NCBI RefSeq assembly: GCF_004745805.1
Contig: NZ_SRLQ01000001.1
Location: forward strand, 310,001-374,000
Origin: Mycolicibacterium sp. CH28
Lineage (GTDB): Bacteria; Actinomycetota; Actinomycetes; Mycobacteriales; Mycobacteriaceae
DNA length: 64,000 nucleotides
Direction: 5' to 3'
Shown here in pieces: positions 35,774 through 44,088 of this stretch. The notes beneath the pieces were generated by a model. That model ran no database searches, had not been told where the DNA came from, and saw only the letters and a program-made list of their open reading frames with translations. The first letter of the stretch is position 1. Each line of letters opens with the position of its first letter. The position numbers and the translations under genes are program-made.

Positions 35774-37183
35774 ATGACAGTGGCGGATTCGGCTGAGCCG
35801 AGCGTGCAGACCGGCGGGACCTATCGGGACAAGCTGGTCGCCGTGGAACCCGGCGGCAACGAGTTCATAGCCCACGATGACCGGCACGGACATCCGCGTC
35901 AACTGTTCTGGACGTGGACCTCACCGAACCTCGAGTTCGCCACAATCTTCGTCGGTGTGCTCGCGGTCGCCGTCTACGGCATGACATTTTGGCAGGCCGT
36001 CGCCGGCATTGTCATCGGCACCGGGCTCGGCGCTATCGCGCATTACTTCCTGTCCGCGCGCGGCCCTCTGCACGGGGTGCCCCAGATGGTGCTGGGCCGG
36101 TTGGCGTTCGGCTTCAAGGGGAACGCCTTTCCCTCCGCGCTGATGTCGGTGACCGCCGGGGTGGGCTGGTTCGCCACTAACAGCGTCAGCGGTGCGTTCG
36201 CCCTGGCCACCCTGTTCCACATCGGACCGCTGACGGCCCTGATCATCGTCGTGTTGGTGCAGACCGCGTTCGCGTTCTTCGGCCACAACCTGGTGCAGGC
36301 CTTCGAGCGGTGGTCGTTTCCGGTGCTGGCCGTGGTCTTCGCGGTCGCCTCGGTGGCCATCCTGACCAAGTCGCACTTCGATGCACCGGCAGTCGACGGC
36401 GGCGTCGGTGGACTGGGCGGCTTCCTGCTGACCGTCGGCACTGCCTTCGGATACGCCGCGGGCTGGACGCCCTATGCCGCCGACTACACCCGGTACCTGC
36501 CCGCCACCGTCTCGACTGCGCGCACCGGACTGTTCGCCTCGCTGGGCTTGTTCCTGTCCTGCGCGATCCTCGAGGTGGTGGGCGCGGCGTCGGTCACCAT
36601 CGGGCCGGCCGCTTCCGACAACCCCACCGACGCCTTCACCAGTGAGCTGGCCTCCCCACTAGCCAAAGCGACATTGCTGGCTATCGCCATCGGTGCCGTC
36701 GCGGCCAACTGCATCAACATCTATTCCGGGGCAATGGCTTTCGTGACCATCGGGGTGAAGCTCCCGCACCATGTCGCGCGCGCCTTGGTGACGGTGTTCT
36801 TCGGGGTCGCCGGCTTCCTGATCGCGTGGTGGGCGCTGGCCGATGCCGCCGCGAGCTACGAGGCCTTCTTGTTGATCATCGCCTACTGGATCGGCCCCTG
36901 GCTCGGTGTGGTGTTCGCCGACCAGTACCTGCGTCGAGGCCAGGACATCGCGGGATTCCTCTACGACCGCAGCTACACCAACTGGGGTGGCTTCGCCTCG
37001 TTCGCCCTCGGTCTGGTGGTATCGGTGCTGCTCTTCTCCAGCCAGGAGAAGTTCGTCGGGTTCATCGCGCGGGCGCTGCCTCAGCTCGGCGACATGACCT
37101 TCTTCGCGGGCTTCGCGATCGCCGGTGCGAGCTATCTTGTGCTATGCCGATCGAAGATCGCCGCCGAGCGCACAGCGGTATGA
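35774..37183 (+). CDS. NCS1-family permease, probably cytosine/pyrimidine
   Basis: This 469-residue transporter has about twelve helices and clear NCS1 (CodB-type) features: TSPNLEFATIFVGVLAVAVY, LSARGPLHGVPQMVLGRLAF and YAADYTRYLPATVSTARTGL. Its stop overlaps the start of the cytosine deaminase gene (ATGA), so it most likely brings in the deaminase substrate, cytosine or an analogue. It is clearly a different branch from the NCS1 permease at 12431. ATG at 35774. Confidence 0.92.
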   Translation: MTVADSAEPSVQTGGTYRDKLVAVEPGGNEFIAHDDRHGHPRQLFWTWTSPNLEFATIFVGVLAVAVYGMTFWQAVAGIVIGTGLGAIAHYFLSARGPLHGVPQMVLGRLAFGFKGNAFPSALMSVTAGVGWFATNSVSGAFALATLFHIGPLTALIIVVLVQTAFAFFGHNLVQAFERWSFPVLAVVFAVASVAILTKSHFDAPAVDGGVGGLGGFLLTVGTAFGYAAGWTPYAADYTRYLPATVSTARTGLFASLGLFLSCAILEVVGAASVTIGPAASDNPTDAFTSELASPLAKATLLAIAIGAVAANCINIYSGAMAFVTIGVKLPHHVARALVTVFFGVAGFLIAWWALADAAASYEAFLLIIAYWIGPWLGVVFADQYLRRGQDIAGFLYDRSYTNWGGFASFALGLVVSVLLFSSQEKFVGFIARALPQLGDMTFFAGFAIAGASYLVLCRSKIAAERTAV

Positions 37184-37629
37184 CCCCGGAGGAAATGCTC
37201 GACGTCGCCTACGGTGAGGCCCGAAAAGGCTTGGCAGAAGGCGGTATTCCGATCGGTGCGGCGTTGTTCAGCGCCGACGGCCAGCTGTTGGGCAGCGGTC
37301 ACAACCGGCGGGTGCAGGACGGTGACCCGTCCATCCATGCCGAGACCGACGCCTTCCGCGCCGCCGGCCGCCAGCGTGACTACCGCTCGACGATCATGGT
37401 CACCACGCTCTCGCCCTGCTGGTACTGCAGCGGGCTGGTGCGCCAGTTCAACATCGGTGCGGTGGTGATCGGGGAGAGCCGAACCTTCACCGGCGGCCAC
37501 GACTGGCTGGCTGAACACGGCGTCAAGGTCACCCTGCTCGACGACGACCGGTGCGTGACGATGATGACGGAGTTCATCGCCGACAACCCCGAACTGTGGA
37601 ACGAGGACATAGGAGTGGCCGAAACGTGA
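37180..37629 (+). CDS. Yeast-type cytosine deaminase
   Basis: The 149-residue enzyme belongs to the small zinc deaminase fold and not to the large CodA amidohydrolase family. Zinc ligands are His53 (HAETD, with the proton-shuttling Glu55) and Cys80/Cys83 (LSPCWYCSGL). The end, LLDDDRCVTMMTEFIADNPE then LWNEDIG, closely follows the C-terminus of yeast cytosine deaminase FCY1 (ligands His62, Glu64, Cys91, Cys94). It should convert cytosine to uracil. Its start overlaps the permease stop, and its stop overlaps the oxygenase start (GTGA). Confidence 0.88.
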   Translation: MTPEEMLDVAYGEARKGLAEGGIPIGAALFSADGQLLGSGHNRRVQDGDPSIHAETDAFRAAGRQRDYRSTIMVTTLSPCWYCSGLVRQFNIGAVVIGESRTFTGGHDWLAEHGVKVTLLDDDRCVTMMTEFIADNPELWNEDIGVAET

Positions 37630-38579
37630 TCGCGACCGTCGACATCTCCCGCTGGCACGCCGGGGGAGCCCAGGCCGACGCCATCGCCGCCGAGCTCGAC
37701 GAAGGGCTGCAGCGCGCGGGGTTCATCCTCGTCAAGGGCCACGGCATCGATCCTCAACTGGCCGCCGACGTGCGGGCCGCCGCACGCCGGTTCTTCGGCC
37801 TGCCCGACGAGGTCAAGCGCCGGTACTCGGTACCGGTGGGCGGGCACGGCTGGATCGCCCCTGGTGCCGAGGCCAATGCCTACGCCGAAGGCACCGAGAC
37901 TCCGCCCGACCTCAAGGAGAGCTACAGCCTGGGCGCCGAGACCGCCGTCGGCGACCCCCTGATCGACCGGATCTGGTTCGCCCCCAATGTCTGGCCCGAC
38001 GAGGTGGCCGAACTGCAGCCGCTGGTGACGCAATACACCACGGCGGTGCGCCGGCTCGCCGACGACCTGCTGGCGCTGATGGCGCACGCCCTGAGCCTGC
38101 CGCACAATCCGTTCGCCACCATGGCTGATCGACCGACCTGGACGATGAATATCAACCACTACCCGCCGGTCAGCGTCGTCGGCGAACCTGAGCCGGGCCA
38201 GTTCCGGATCGGGCCGCATACCGACTTCGGCACGGTGACGATTCTGGACCGTGAACCGGGAGCCGGTGGGCTGCAGGTGTTTTCCGAAGCGGATGGCTGG
38301 AGCGATGCACCGTACGATCCGGAGGCACTGACGGTCAACATCGGCGACCTGCTGGAGTACTGGAGCGGACGGCGCTGGCCATCGGGCCGGCACCGGGTGC
38401 TGCCGCCGCAGCCACACGCGCCCGAGGAAGACTTGATCTCGCTGATCTACTTCTACGAGGCCAACCACGATGCACTCGTCACCCCGCTGCAACCGCCCGT
38501 CGGGCGGGTGTCGGGCCTGGCGCCGGTGACGTGCTCAGCGTTCATCAAGGAGCGGCTGGACGCCATTACCGTGGGTTGA
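37626..38579 (+). CDS. 2-oxoglutarate/Fe(II)-dependent oxygenase (isopenicillin-N-synthase-like)
   Basis: This 317-residue member of the IPNS-like oxygenase family has an N-terminal DIOX_N region (GFILVKGHGIDPQL) and the iron triad His198-x-Asp200 (IGPHTDFGTVTILD) with His256 (GRHRVLPP). The Arg of the usual RxS motif that binds 2-oxoglutarate appears to be Leu (EEDLISLIYFYEAN), so cosubstrate binding may differ. Its position behind a cytosine permease and deaminase suggests a nucleobase substrate, as in fungal thymine 7-hydroxylase, but this is inference. GTG at 37626; its 3' end overlaps the convergent aldo/keto reductase gene by 45 bases. Confidence 0.88.
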   Translation: MIATVDISRWHAGGAQADAIAAELDEGLQRAGFILVKGHGIDPQLAADVRAAARRFFGLPDEVKRRYSVPVGGHGWIAPGAEANAYAEGTETPPDLKESYSLGAETAVGDPLIDRIWFAPNVWPDEVAELQPLVTQYTTAVRRLADDLLALMAHALSLPHNPFATMADRPTWTMNINHYPPVSVVGEPEPGQFRIGPHTDFGTVTILDREPGAGGLQVFSEADGWSDAPYDPEALTVNIGDLLEYWSGRRWPSGRHRVLPPQPHAPEEDLISLIYFYEANHDALVTPLQPPVGRVSGLAPVTCSAFIKERLDAITVG

Positions 38580-39467
38580 CGCATCACTCTGAATGCGCTC
38601 GAGATCGTCAATTGCGCTGGTGCTCAGGGTTATCGAACCGGCGCCGACGTTTTCTTCCAGATGGGCGAGCGAGCCGGTCCCCGGAATGAGCAGGATGTTG
38701 GGCGAGTGCGCCAGCAGCCAGGCCAGGCCGACTTGGGCGGGGGTGGCACCGATTTCGTTGGCGACCTGGGCCACCACCTGGTTGTCGGCGACCTTCGGGA
38801 CGCCTGCGAAACCCGATCCGAGTGGAAAGTAAGGGGCCCAGGCGATGTCGTGCGCGGCGCAGAACGCGACGCCGTCCTCGTGGGTGCGGTCAAGCAGGCT
38901 GTAGGCGTTCTGGACGCACACGATCCCGGCGGGCTGGGCGCGGCGCACGGTGTCCAGTGGCACATTGCTGATGCCGATCGCCCCGATCTTGCCCTCGTCG
39001 CGCAGCGCGATGAGCTCGGCCAGCTGGTCGTCGAGATCGATGATCTGGTCTCCCTCGGCGAACAGGCCGGGGCCGATGTCGGCGCGACGCAGGTTGACCA
39101 CCGAGATCCGATCGAGCCCGAGCTCGGCGAGGTCGAGCTCGACGGCCTCGCGTAGCTCGCCGGGCTTCTGAGCCAACACGATCGGCGCATCGGCCCCGGA
39201 TACGTGGCGCGCGCCGACTTTGCTGACGATGACTAGGTCGTCGCGGTAGGGCGCAAGCGCGCGCCGAATCCGACGGTTGACCTCGCCGCCGGCGTAGAAC
39301 GACGCGGTGTCGATGTGGTTGACGCCCAGTTCGAGCGCTCGCCGGAGCAGCGCGACGGCGGTGTCGGCGGTCGGGCCTGGCGCCAGGCTGAGCGCTCCGT
39401 AACCGACGCGAGCTACCGAAAGCTCGCCGATGCGGCCGATGCCGCCGGGCTGGGATATCGAGGTCAT
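38535..39467 (-). CDS. Aldo/keto reductase
   Basis: The 310-residue TIM-barrel oxidoreductase has the AKR signature GVNHIDTASFYAGGEVNRRI (Asp and catalytic Tyr), Lys in IVSKVGARH, and the NADPH region IPGTGSLAHLEENVGA. The tetrad His normally in VDVVHLH-type sequence is Asn here (RISVVNLRRA), which is unusual but occurs in some families. It is divergent from a TetR gene across an 80-base region with paired palindromes, so it is very likely that regulator's target. Substrate unknown. Confidence 0.9.
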   Translation of the reverse strand: MTSISQPGGIGRIGELSVARVGYGALSLAPGPTADTAVALLRRALELGVNHIDTASFYAGGEVNRRIRRALAPYRDDLVIVSKVGARHVSGADAPIVLAQKPGELREAVELDLAELGLDRISVVNLRRADIGPGLFAEGDQIIDLDDQLAELIALRDEGKIGAIGISNVPLDTVRRAQPAGIVCVQNAYSLLDRTHEDGVAFCAAHDIAWAPYFPLGSGFAGVPKVADNQVVAQVANEIGATPAQVGLAWLLAHSPNILLIPGTGSLAHLEENVGAGSITLSTSAIDDLERIQSDASTHGNGVQPLLDER

Positions 39468-39498
39468 GGTGCTCCTGTGGTGCCATACTCGGTGATGT

Positions 39499-39510
39499 GG
39501 AGGGACCTCC
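39499..39510. promoter_or_regulatory. Palindrome GGAGGGACCTCC, TetR operator candidate 1
   Basis: A perfect GGAGG/CCTCC palindrome in the divergent region between the aldo/keto reductase and TetR genes. The second copy lies 34 bases further, centre to centre. Confidence 0.6.
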
Positions 39511-39531
39511 GCTTGACCGACGATAACAAAA

Positions 39532-39545
39532 CGGAGGCTCCTCCG
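39532..39545. promoter_or_regulatory. Palindrome CGGAGGCTCCTCCG, TetR operator candidate 2
   Basis: Arms CGGAGG and CCTCCG around CT, just 2 bases before the TetR ATG, so that a bound protein would block its own gene. It shares GGAGG-NN-CCTCC with the first site. Confidence 0.6.
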
Positions 39546-39547
39546 CT

Positions 39548-40093
39548 ATGGCTGAACGGGTGCGGGCCGACGCCCTGCGCAACCGTGAGCGTCTGCTGAC
39601 GGCTGCCGCCACGGCCTTCTCCAGAGGCGCAGACGTCTCGCTGGAGGCGATTGCCCGCGACGCCGGGGTCGGCATCGGCACCCTGTACCGGCACTTCCCG
39701 AGCCGGGAGGCGCTCACCGAGGCGGTGTACCGCACCGAACTCGCCGAGGTCGCGGCGTCGGCAGAGCAGCTGCTCGACCGACACCCGCCGGCCATCGCGC
39801 TGCGCCGCTGGATGGACCGCTACGCCGAATTCGTCGCCGCAAAGCGGGGGATGGCCGAGTCGCTGCGCATGGTCCTCGACTCCGGTGCCGTCGAACCCTG
39901 CGACACCCGCGCTGCCATTCTCCGAGCCGTCGAGCTCCTGCTGAGTGCGGGCGCCGCCGACGACACCCTGCGCGCCGACGTGCGGGCCGACGATGTGGTG
40001 TCCAGCCTGCTCGGGATATCGCTCGCCAGCCGGTCGGGGGAGCAGGCCCAGCGGATGATGGACCTCCTCGCGGCCGGGTTGATGGCCCGTTAG
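39548..40093 (+). CDS. TetR-family regulator of the aldo/keto reductase
   Basis: This 181-residue regulator has the TetR DNA-binding domain (VSLEAIARDAGVGIGTLYRH with FPSREALTEAVY) and a short C-terminal domain (LRMVLDSGAVEPC, then DDVVSSLLGISLAS) typical of regulators next to oxidoreductases. It is divergent from the aldo/keto reductase. ATG at 39548 overlaps the second palindrome region, consistent with autoregulation. Inducer unknown. Confidence 0.9.
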   Translation: MAERVRADALRNRERLLTAAATAFSRGADVSLEAIARDAGVGIGTLYRHFPSREALTEAVYRTELAEVAASAEQLLDRHPPAIALRRWMDRYAEFVAAKRGMAESLRMVLDSGAVEPCDTRAAILRAVELLLSAGAADDTLRADVRADDVVSSLLGISLASRSGEQAQRMMDLLAAGLMAR

Positions 40094-40103
40094 GGTTACC
40101 GGC

Positions 40104-40577
40104 ATGCGCGTCTACCTCGGCTCAGACCATGCCGGATACGAACTCAAACAAGCCATCATCGAGCACCTGAAAAGCGGTGGCCACGAGCCGGTCGACTGCG
40201 GTGCCTTCACCTACGACGCCGAGGACGACTACCCCGCCTTCTGCATCGCCGCGGCGGTGCGCACGGTCGGCGATCCCGGCAGCCTGGGCATCGTGATCGG
40301 CGGGTCGGGCAACGGCGAGCAGATCGCCGCCAACAAGGTGCCCGGCGCCCGCTGCGCGCTGGGCTGGAGTGTGGAGACCGCGCAGCTGGCCCGCCAGCAC
40401 AACAACGCGCAGCTGATCGGTATCGGCGGCCGGATGCACACCGTGCCCGAGGCGCTGGCCATCGTCGATGCGTTCCTGACCACTCCCTGGTCGGAAGCCG
40501 AACGCCACCAACGTCGTATCGACATCCTCGCCGAGTACGAGCGCACCCACGTGCCCCCGCCGGTACCCGGCGCCTGA
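40104..40577 (+). CDS. rpiB: Ribose-5-phosphate isomerase B
   Basis: The 157-residue isomerase of the RpiB/LacAB family begins MRVYLGSDHAGYELKQAI. Its active site GGSGNGEQ has Glu72 where E. coli RpiB has cysteine, as in M. tuberculosis RpiB, where glutamate is the catalytic base. It interconverts ribose-5-phosphate and ribulose-5-phosphate in the pentose phosphate pathway. It is followed after 3 bases by the DNA glycosylase gene, the same pair as Rv2465c-Rv2464c. Confidence 0.95.
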   Translation: MRVYLGSDHAGYELKQAIIEHLKSGGHEPVDCGAFTYDAEDDYPAFCIAAAVRTVGDPGSLGIVIGGSGNGEQIAANKVPGARCALGWSVETAQLARQHNNAQLIGIGGRMHTVPEALAIVDAFLTTPWSEAERHQRRIDILAEYERTHVPPPVPGA

Positions 40578-40580
40578 AAC

Positions 40581-41372
40581 GTGCCGGAGGGGCACGCGCT
40601 GCACCGGCTCGCCCGGTTGCATCAGCGCCGCTTCGCCGGTGCCCCGGTAGCGGTGTCGAGCCCGCAGGGGCGGTTCACCGACGCCGCGATCGTCAATGGC
40701 CGGGTGTTCACCGGTGCCTCGGTGTGGGGCAAGCACCTGTTCCACCACTACGAGGGCGGCCCGATCGTCCACGTGCACCTGGGCCTGTACGGCACGTTCA
40801 CCGAGACCCCGGTTCCGATGCCGCTGCCGGTCGGCCAGGTCCGGATGCGCATCGTCGGCTCCGAGTACGGCACCGACCTGCGTGGTCCGACGGCCTGCGC
40901 GGTGATCGACGAGGCACAGGCGTCGGCGATCGTGGCCAGGCTGGGGCCCGACCCGATCCGCCGCGACGCCGACCCCGCACCGGCCTGGGAGCGAATCCAC
41001 AAGTCGCGTAAGGCTATTGGCGCCCTGCTGATGGACCAGAGTGTCCTCGCCGGTGTGGGCAATGTGTATCGCAGCGAGCTGCTGTTCCGCCACCGCATCG
41101 ACCCGTACCGGCGCGGCCGGGACATCGCGGAGGTCGAGTTCGCCGACGCCTGGACCGATCTGGTGGCGCTGATGAAGGTGGGGGTGCGCCGCGGCAAGAT
41201 CGTCGTGGTCCGGCCCGAGCACGACCACGGCGCACCGTCGTACGCGCCAAACCGGCCCCGCACCTACGTCTACCGGCGCGCCGGGGATCCCTGCCGGGTA
41301 TGCGGCACGCCGGTCCGCACAGCCGAGCTGGAAGGCCGCAACCTCTTCTGGTGCCCGACCTGCCAGGTGTGA
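40581..41372 (+). CDS. nei1: Endonuclease VIII-type DNA glycosylase (Nei1, Rv2464c-like)
   Basis: This 263-residue base-excision repair enzyme has the catalytic N-terminus (M)PEG with Pro2 and Glu3, the beta-lyase Lys in SVWGKHLFHH, the helix-two-turn-helix VLAGVGNVYRSELLFRHRID and a C-terminal zinc finger (CRVCG and CPTC). It removes oxidised pyrimidines and nicks the strand. The GTG at 40581 is required so that the processed N-terminus exposes proline. It is adjacent to rpiB as in M. tuberculosis. Confidence 0.93.
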   Translation: MPEGHALHRLARLHQRRFAGAPVAVSSPQGRFTDAAIVNGRVFTGASVWGKHLFHHYEGGPIVHVHLGLYGTFTETPVPMPLPVGQVRMRIVGSEYGTDLRGPTACAVIDEAQASAIVARLGPDPIRRDADPAPAWERIHKSRKAIGALLMDQSVLAGVGNVYRSELLFRHRIDPYRRGRDIAEVEFADAWTDLVALMKVGVRRGKIVVVRPEHDHGAPSYAPNRPRTYVYRRAGDPCRVCGTPVRTAELEGRNLFWCPTCQV

Positions 41373-41420
41373 CTCCTGCCGGTCGAGCGCCGTCGCCCGC
41401 TACCCGCGAGAATGCTTGGA

Positions 41421-43112
41421 ATGGAACTGATTCTCGTCGTCGTCGGCGCCATCATGGTCTCCGCGTTGGCCAATCGGCGCGGCCTCGAGCCCGCTCTGAT
41501 GATCGTCGTCGTCGGCATCGCCGCGTCGTTCTTGCCGGGTTTCGAGGCACCGGAACTGGACTCGCACGTCCTGCTGGCCGTCGTCCTGCCGCCGCTGCTG
41601 TACTCGGCGGCGTTGGACTTCTCGTTTCCGACCTTCGTGCGCAATATCAGACCGATCCTGGGCCTAGGGGTCGGGTTGGTGGTCGTCTCGGCCTTCACGG
41701 TGGCAGCGGTATCGGCGTCGCTGGCCCTGGTGCCGCTGACGTTCGGAACCGCGCTGATTTTGGGCAGCATCGTCGCGCCGCCGGACGCCGTCACCGCGGT
41801 CGCTGTCGGCCGCAAGCTCGGGTTACCGAAACGGGTGATGGCCATCCTCACCGGGGAAAGCCTGATCAACGATGCGGCGGCGCTCACGCTGTTCTCGATC
41901 GCCGTTGCCCAGGTCGCCGGCAGCCACACCTTCATCGGTGATCCTTTCCTGTTGTTCGGATACAGCGCACTGGTCGGTCCGGTAGTCGGTGCGGTCCTTG
42001 GCTACGTGACGCTGTGGATCCGCGGGCGTCTCGACAGCCCGAGCCTGGAGACCATCCAGGGGCTGGTGGTGCCCTTCGCGGCGTTCATCGCGGCCGAGCG
42101 GCTGCACGCCTCGGGTGTGCTCGCGGTGGTGGCCGCCGGCTTCGTCGTCGGCAGCGGAGCACTGCGCTCGGGCTACCAGACCAGGGTGCAGGAGCGCTAC
42201 GTCTGGCACTCCGTCGACGTGCTGCTCGAAGCGTTTGTCTTCGCCTACATCGGGCTGCATCTGCGGTTCGTCCTGGCCGATCTACGGGAGGCTCACGAAT
42301 CGCTGGGCGAAGTCGGCGTCGCCTCGGCATTGGTGCTGGCCATGGTGTTGGTGATCCGCCCGTTGTCGGTGTTCGTCATGTTCGGCCGCCGCATGCTGTT
42401 CCGGCACGTCGACCGCAAGCTGTCGGTACCGATTCCCGAAGGTGGGGGACGCGGGGCGCTCGGACTGCGAAAACGGGCTAAGCCGGCGGGCAAGTGGCGG
42501 TCGATGATCGACCACTCTATGTTGAGTTGGCAGGAGAGCGTCGTGGTGTCCTGGACCGGGATGCGCGGCGTGGTGACGCTGGCCGCTGCGGCCGGTATTC
42601 CGCTGACCACGGCCAGCGGCGAGCCGTTCCCCGAGCGCGCCACCATCCAGGCCATCGCCTTCGTCGTGGCCGTCGGTACCCTCCTGCTGCAGGGTTCGAC
42701 ACTGCCGCCGCTGATCCGAAGGCTGAAGCTGTCGTCGCGCGAGGAGGACGAGGCCTACGACCGCGAGGAAACGCTCAAGGCAGAGCAGATCGTGCACGCG
42801 GCCGCCGACGAGGTGCTGGCCCGGTTCGAGGTCAATCCGCCCGAGGGGCTCGACCCGTATGTGCTCACCGAGATCCGCAACCGGATTGCCCGGCATTCCC
42901 AGGACGCCGACGAGATGCCCGACCCCGAGGCGCATACGTTGCGGGCCGAAGTCTTCTCGAACCTCTACCGAGATGTGCTAGCTGCCCAGCGGGCGGCCCT
43001 GATCGGCGAGCGCGATGAAAGCCGCCTCGACGAGGAGGCGGTTCGGACGATGCTCGAGCGGTTGGATCTGCAGGAGGCCAGCGTGTCGGCCAGGGTGCAG
43101 AGCCGGTTCTAA
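41421..43112 (+). CDS. Na+/H+ antiporter, CPA1 type
   Basis: This 563-residue antiporter has about twelve helices and NhaP/CPA1 landmarks: VVLPPLLYSAALDFSFPTFV, SIVAPPDAVTAVAVGRKLGL and TGESLINDAAALTLFSIAVA (the ND ion-binding motif), then SWTGMRGVVTLAAAAGIPLT. The cytoplasmic C-terminal tail of about 150 residues is acidic and helical and could regulate activity. The ATG at 41421 (MELILVVVG) is preferred; an ATG three codons earlier at 41412 is possible. The stop codon lies inside a 37-bp tandem repeat. Confidence 0.92.
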   Translation: MELILVVVGAIMVSALANRRGLEPALMIVVVGIAASFLPGFEAPELDSHVLLAVVLPPLLYSAALDFSFPTFVRNIRPILGLGVGLVVVSAFTVAAVSASLALVPLTFGTALILGSIVAPPDAVTAVAVGRKLGLPKRVMAILTGESLINDAAALTLFSIAVAQVAGSHTFIGDPFLLFGYSALVGPVVGAVLGYVTLWIRGRLDSPSLETIQGLVVPFAAFIAAERLHASGVLAVVAAGFVVGSGALRSGYQTRVQERYVWHSVDVLLEAFVFAYIGLHLRFVLADLREAHESLGEVGVASALVLAMVLVIRPLSVFVMFGRRMLFRHVDRKLSVPIPEGGGRGALGLRKRAKPAGKWRSMIDHSMLSWQESVVVSWTGMRGVVTLAAAAGIPLTTASGEPFPERATIQAIAFVVAVGTLLLQGSTLPPLIRRLKLSSREEDEAYDREETLKAEQIVHAAADEVLARFEVNPPEGLDPYVLTEIRNRIARHSQDADEMPDPEAHTLRAEVFSNLYRDVLAAQRAALIGERDESRLDEEAVRTMLERLDLQEASVSARVQSRF

Positions 43113-43176
43113 TTCCCCGGGTCGCTTCGCTCCTGCCCGCCGGTTCTAATTCCCCGGGTCGCTTCGCTCCTGCCCG
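43103..43176. repeat. Two perfect tandem copies of a 37-bp unit
   Basis: Copies at 43103-43139 and 43140-43176 are identical. The unit begins CCGGTTCTAATTCCCCGGGT and ends with CTCCTGCCCG; the first copy contains the stop codon of the antiporter gene. It separates two convergent genes. The inner part can pair CGGG with CCCG, so it may act as a bidirectional terminator, or be a fresh duplication. Confidence 0.9.
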
Positions 43177-43182
43177 CCGGGG

Positions 43183-44034
43183 CTAGAAGTCGCCGAACCC
43201 ACCGCCGAAGTCGCCGCCACCGCCGAGGTCCCAGCCCCCGCTGTCGCCCAGTCCGCCGCCGTCACCGCCCCAGCCGCCGCTGTCGCCAGCCCAGCCGCCG
43301 CCGTCGCCCCAGCTGCCGCTGTCCTGGCCGCTGGCGTCGAGACCCTGGTCGTAGCCCTGATCGAAGCCTTGGTCGAATCCCGAGCCGTAGCCGTTCTCGA
43401 ATCCCGACGCGCCGTAGCCGACGCCGTGCATGCCGGAGAACAGGGCGTCGAAGAGCAGCACCGAACCCACGCCCCAGGCGCCGGCGACCAGCGCGGTCTT
43501 CCACCACGGCTCGGAGTACCACCCGGCGGGCACCGGACGGCCGGCCACCTGGCCGCCCGGGTAGTAGTTCGGGGTGCGCTCGGTCGGCACGGGGGAGGCC
43601 TCGATGTTGCGGCCCTCGAACTGGACCTGGCGGTCCTCGGTGACGGTGCCCGCCGCCTTCTGGCCGGCCATGGTCTCCAGCTCCGGACCCGGGTCCATGC
43701 CCATCGCGGTGCGGGCCGCACGCACGTAGTAGAGCCCCTCGATCGCGCTCTCCTTGGCCAGCATCGCCTGCTTGGCCGTCGTTGCCTGTTCGATCTGCGA
43801 GGAGGCGGCGGTGAACCGCTCCGAGGCGTCGGCCATCGCCTGGGTGGAAGCCTCGTTGGTGCCGTTGAGGTTGAGCACCTGGCCACCGAGACGTTCGATC
43901 ACCCGCCGCGCGTCAGCCTTGGCATCGGCCAGCGAGGCCGCGTTGCGATTGCCCGAGGCGCGCGACGAACTCCTCACCGCCAGCACGATCGCGACGACGA
44001 CGACCAGGATGAGCACCACCAGCACACCGTTCAT
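43183..44034 (-). CDS. DUF1542-type protein with membrane anchor and Gly-rich tail
   Basis: The 283-residue protein starts with a hydrophobic anchor (GVLVVLILVVVVAIVLAV), followed by a helical DUF1542-like region (ASLADAKADARRVIERLGGQ, MADASERFTAASSQIEQATT), a second membrane segment (TALVAGAWGVGSVLLFDALF) and a C-terminal 90 residues of Gly/Asp/Trp repeats (GWGGDGGGLGDSGGW). The Gly-rich tail suggests an exposed, disordered region. ATG at 44034 is taken instead of a GTG at 44043. Function unknown; it converges on the antiporter gene. Confidence 0.78.
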   Translation of the reverse strand: MNGVLVVLILVVVVAIVLAVRSSSRASGNRNAASLADAKADARRVIERLGGQVLNLNGTNEASTQAMADASERFTAASSQIEQATTAKQAMLAKESAIEGLYYVRAARTAMGMDPGPELETMAGQKAAGTVTEDRQVQFEGRNIEASPVPTERTPNYYPGGQVAGRPVPAGWYSEPWWKTALVAGAWGVGSVLLFDALFSGMHGVGYGASGFENGYGSGFDQGFDQGYDQGLDASGQDSGSWGDGGGWAGDSGGWGGDGGGLGDSGGWDLGGGGDFGGGFGDF

Positions 44035-44088
44035 GGCGTCCACAGTACCGAGCCTGTGAAAGTGCCCTTGCCGGCTGAGAATTAGCTC

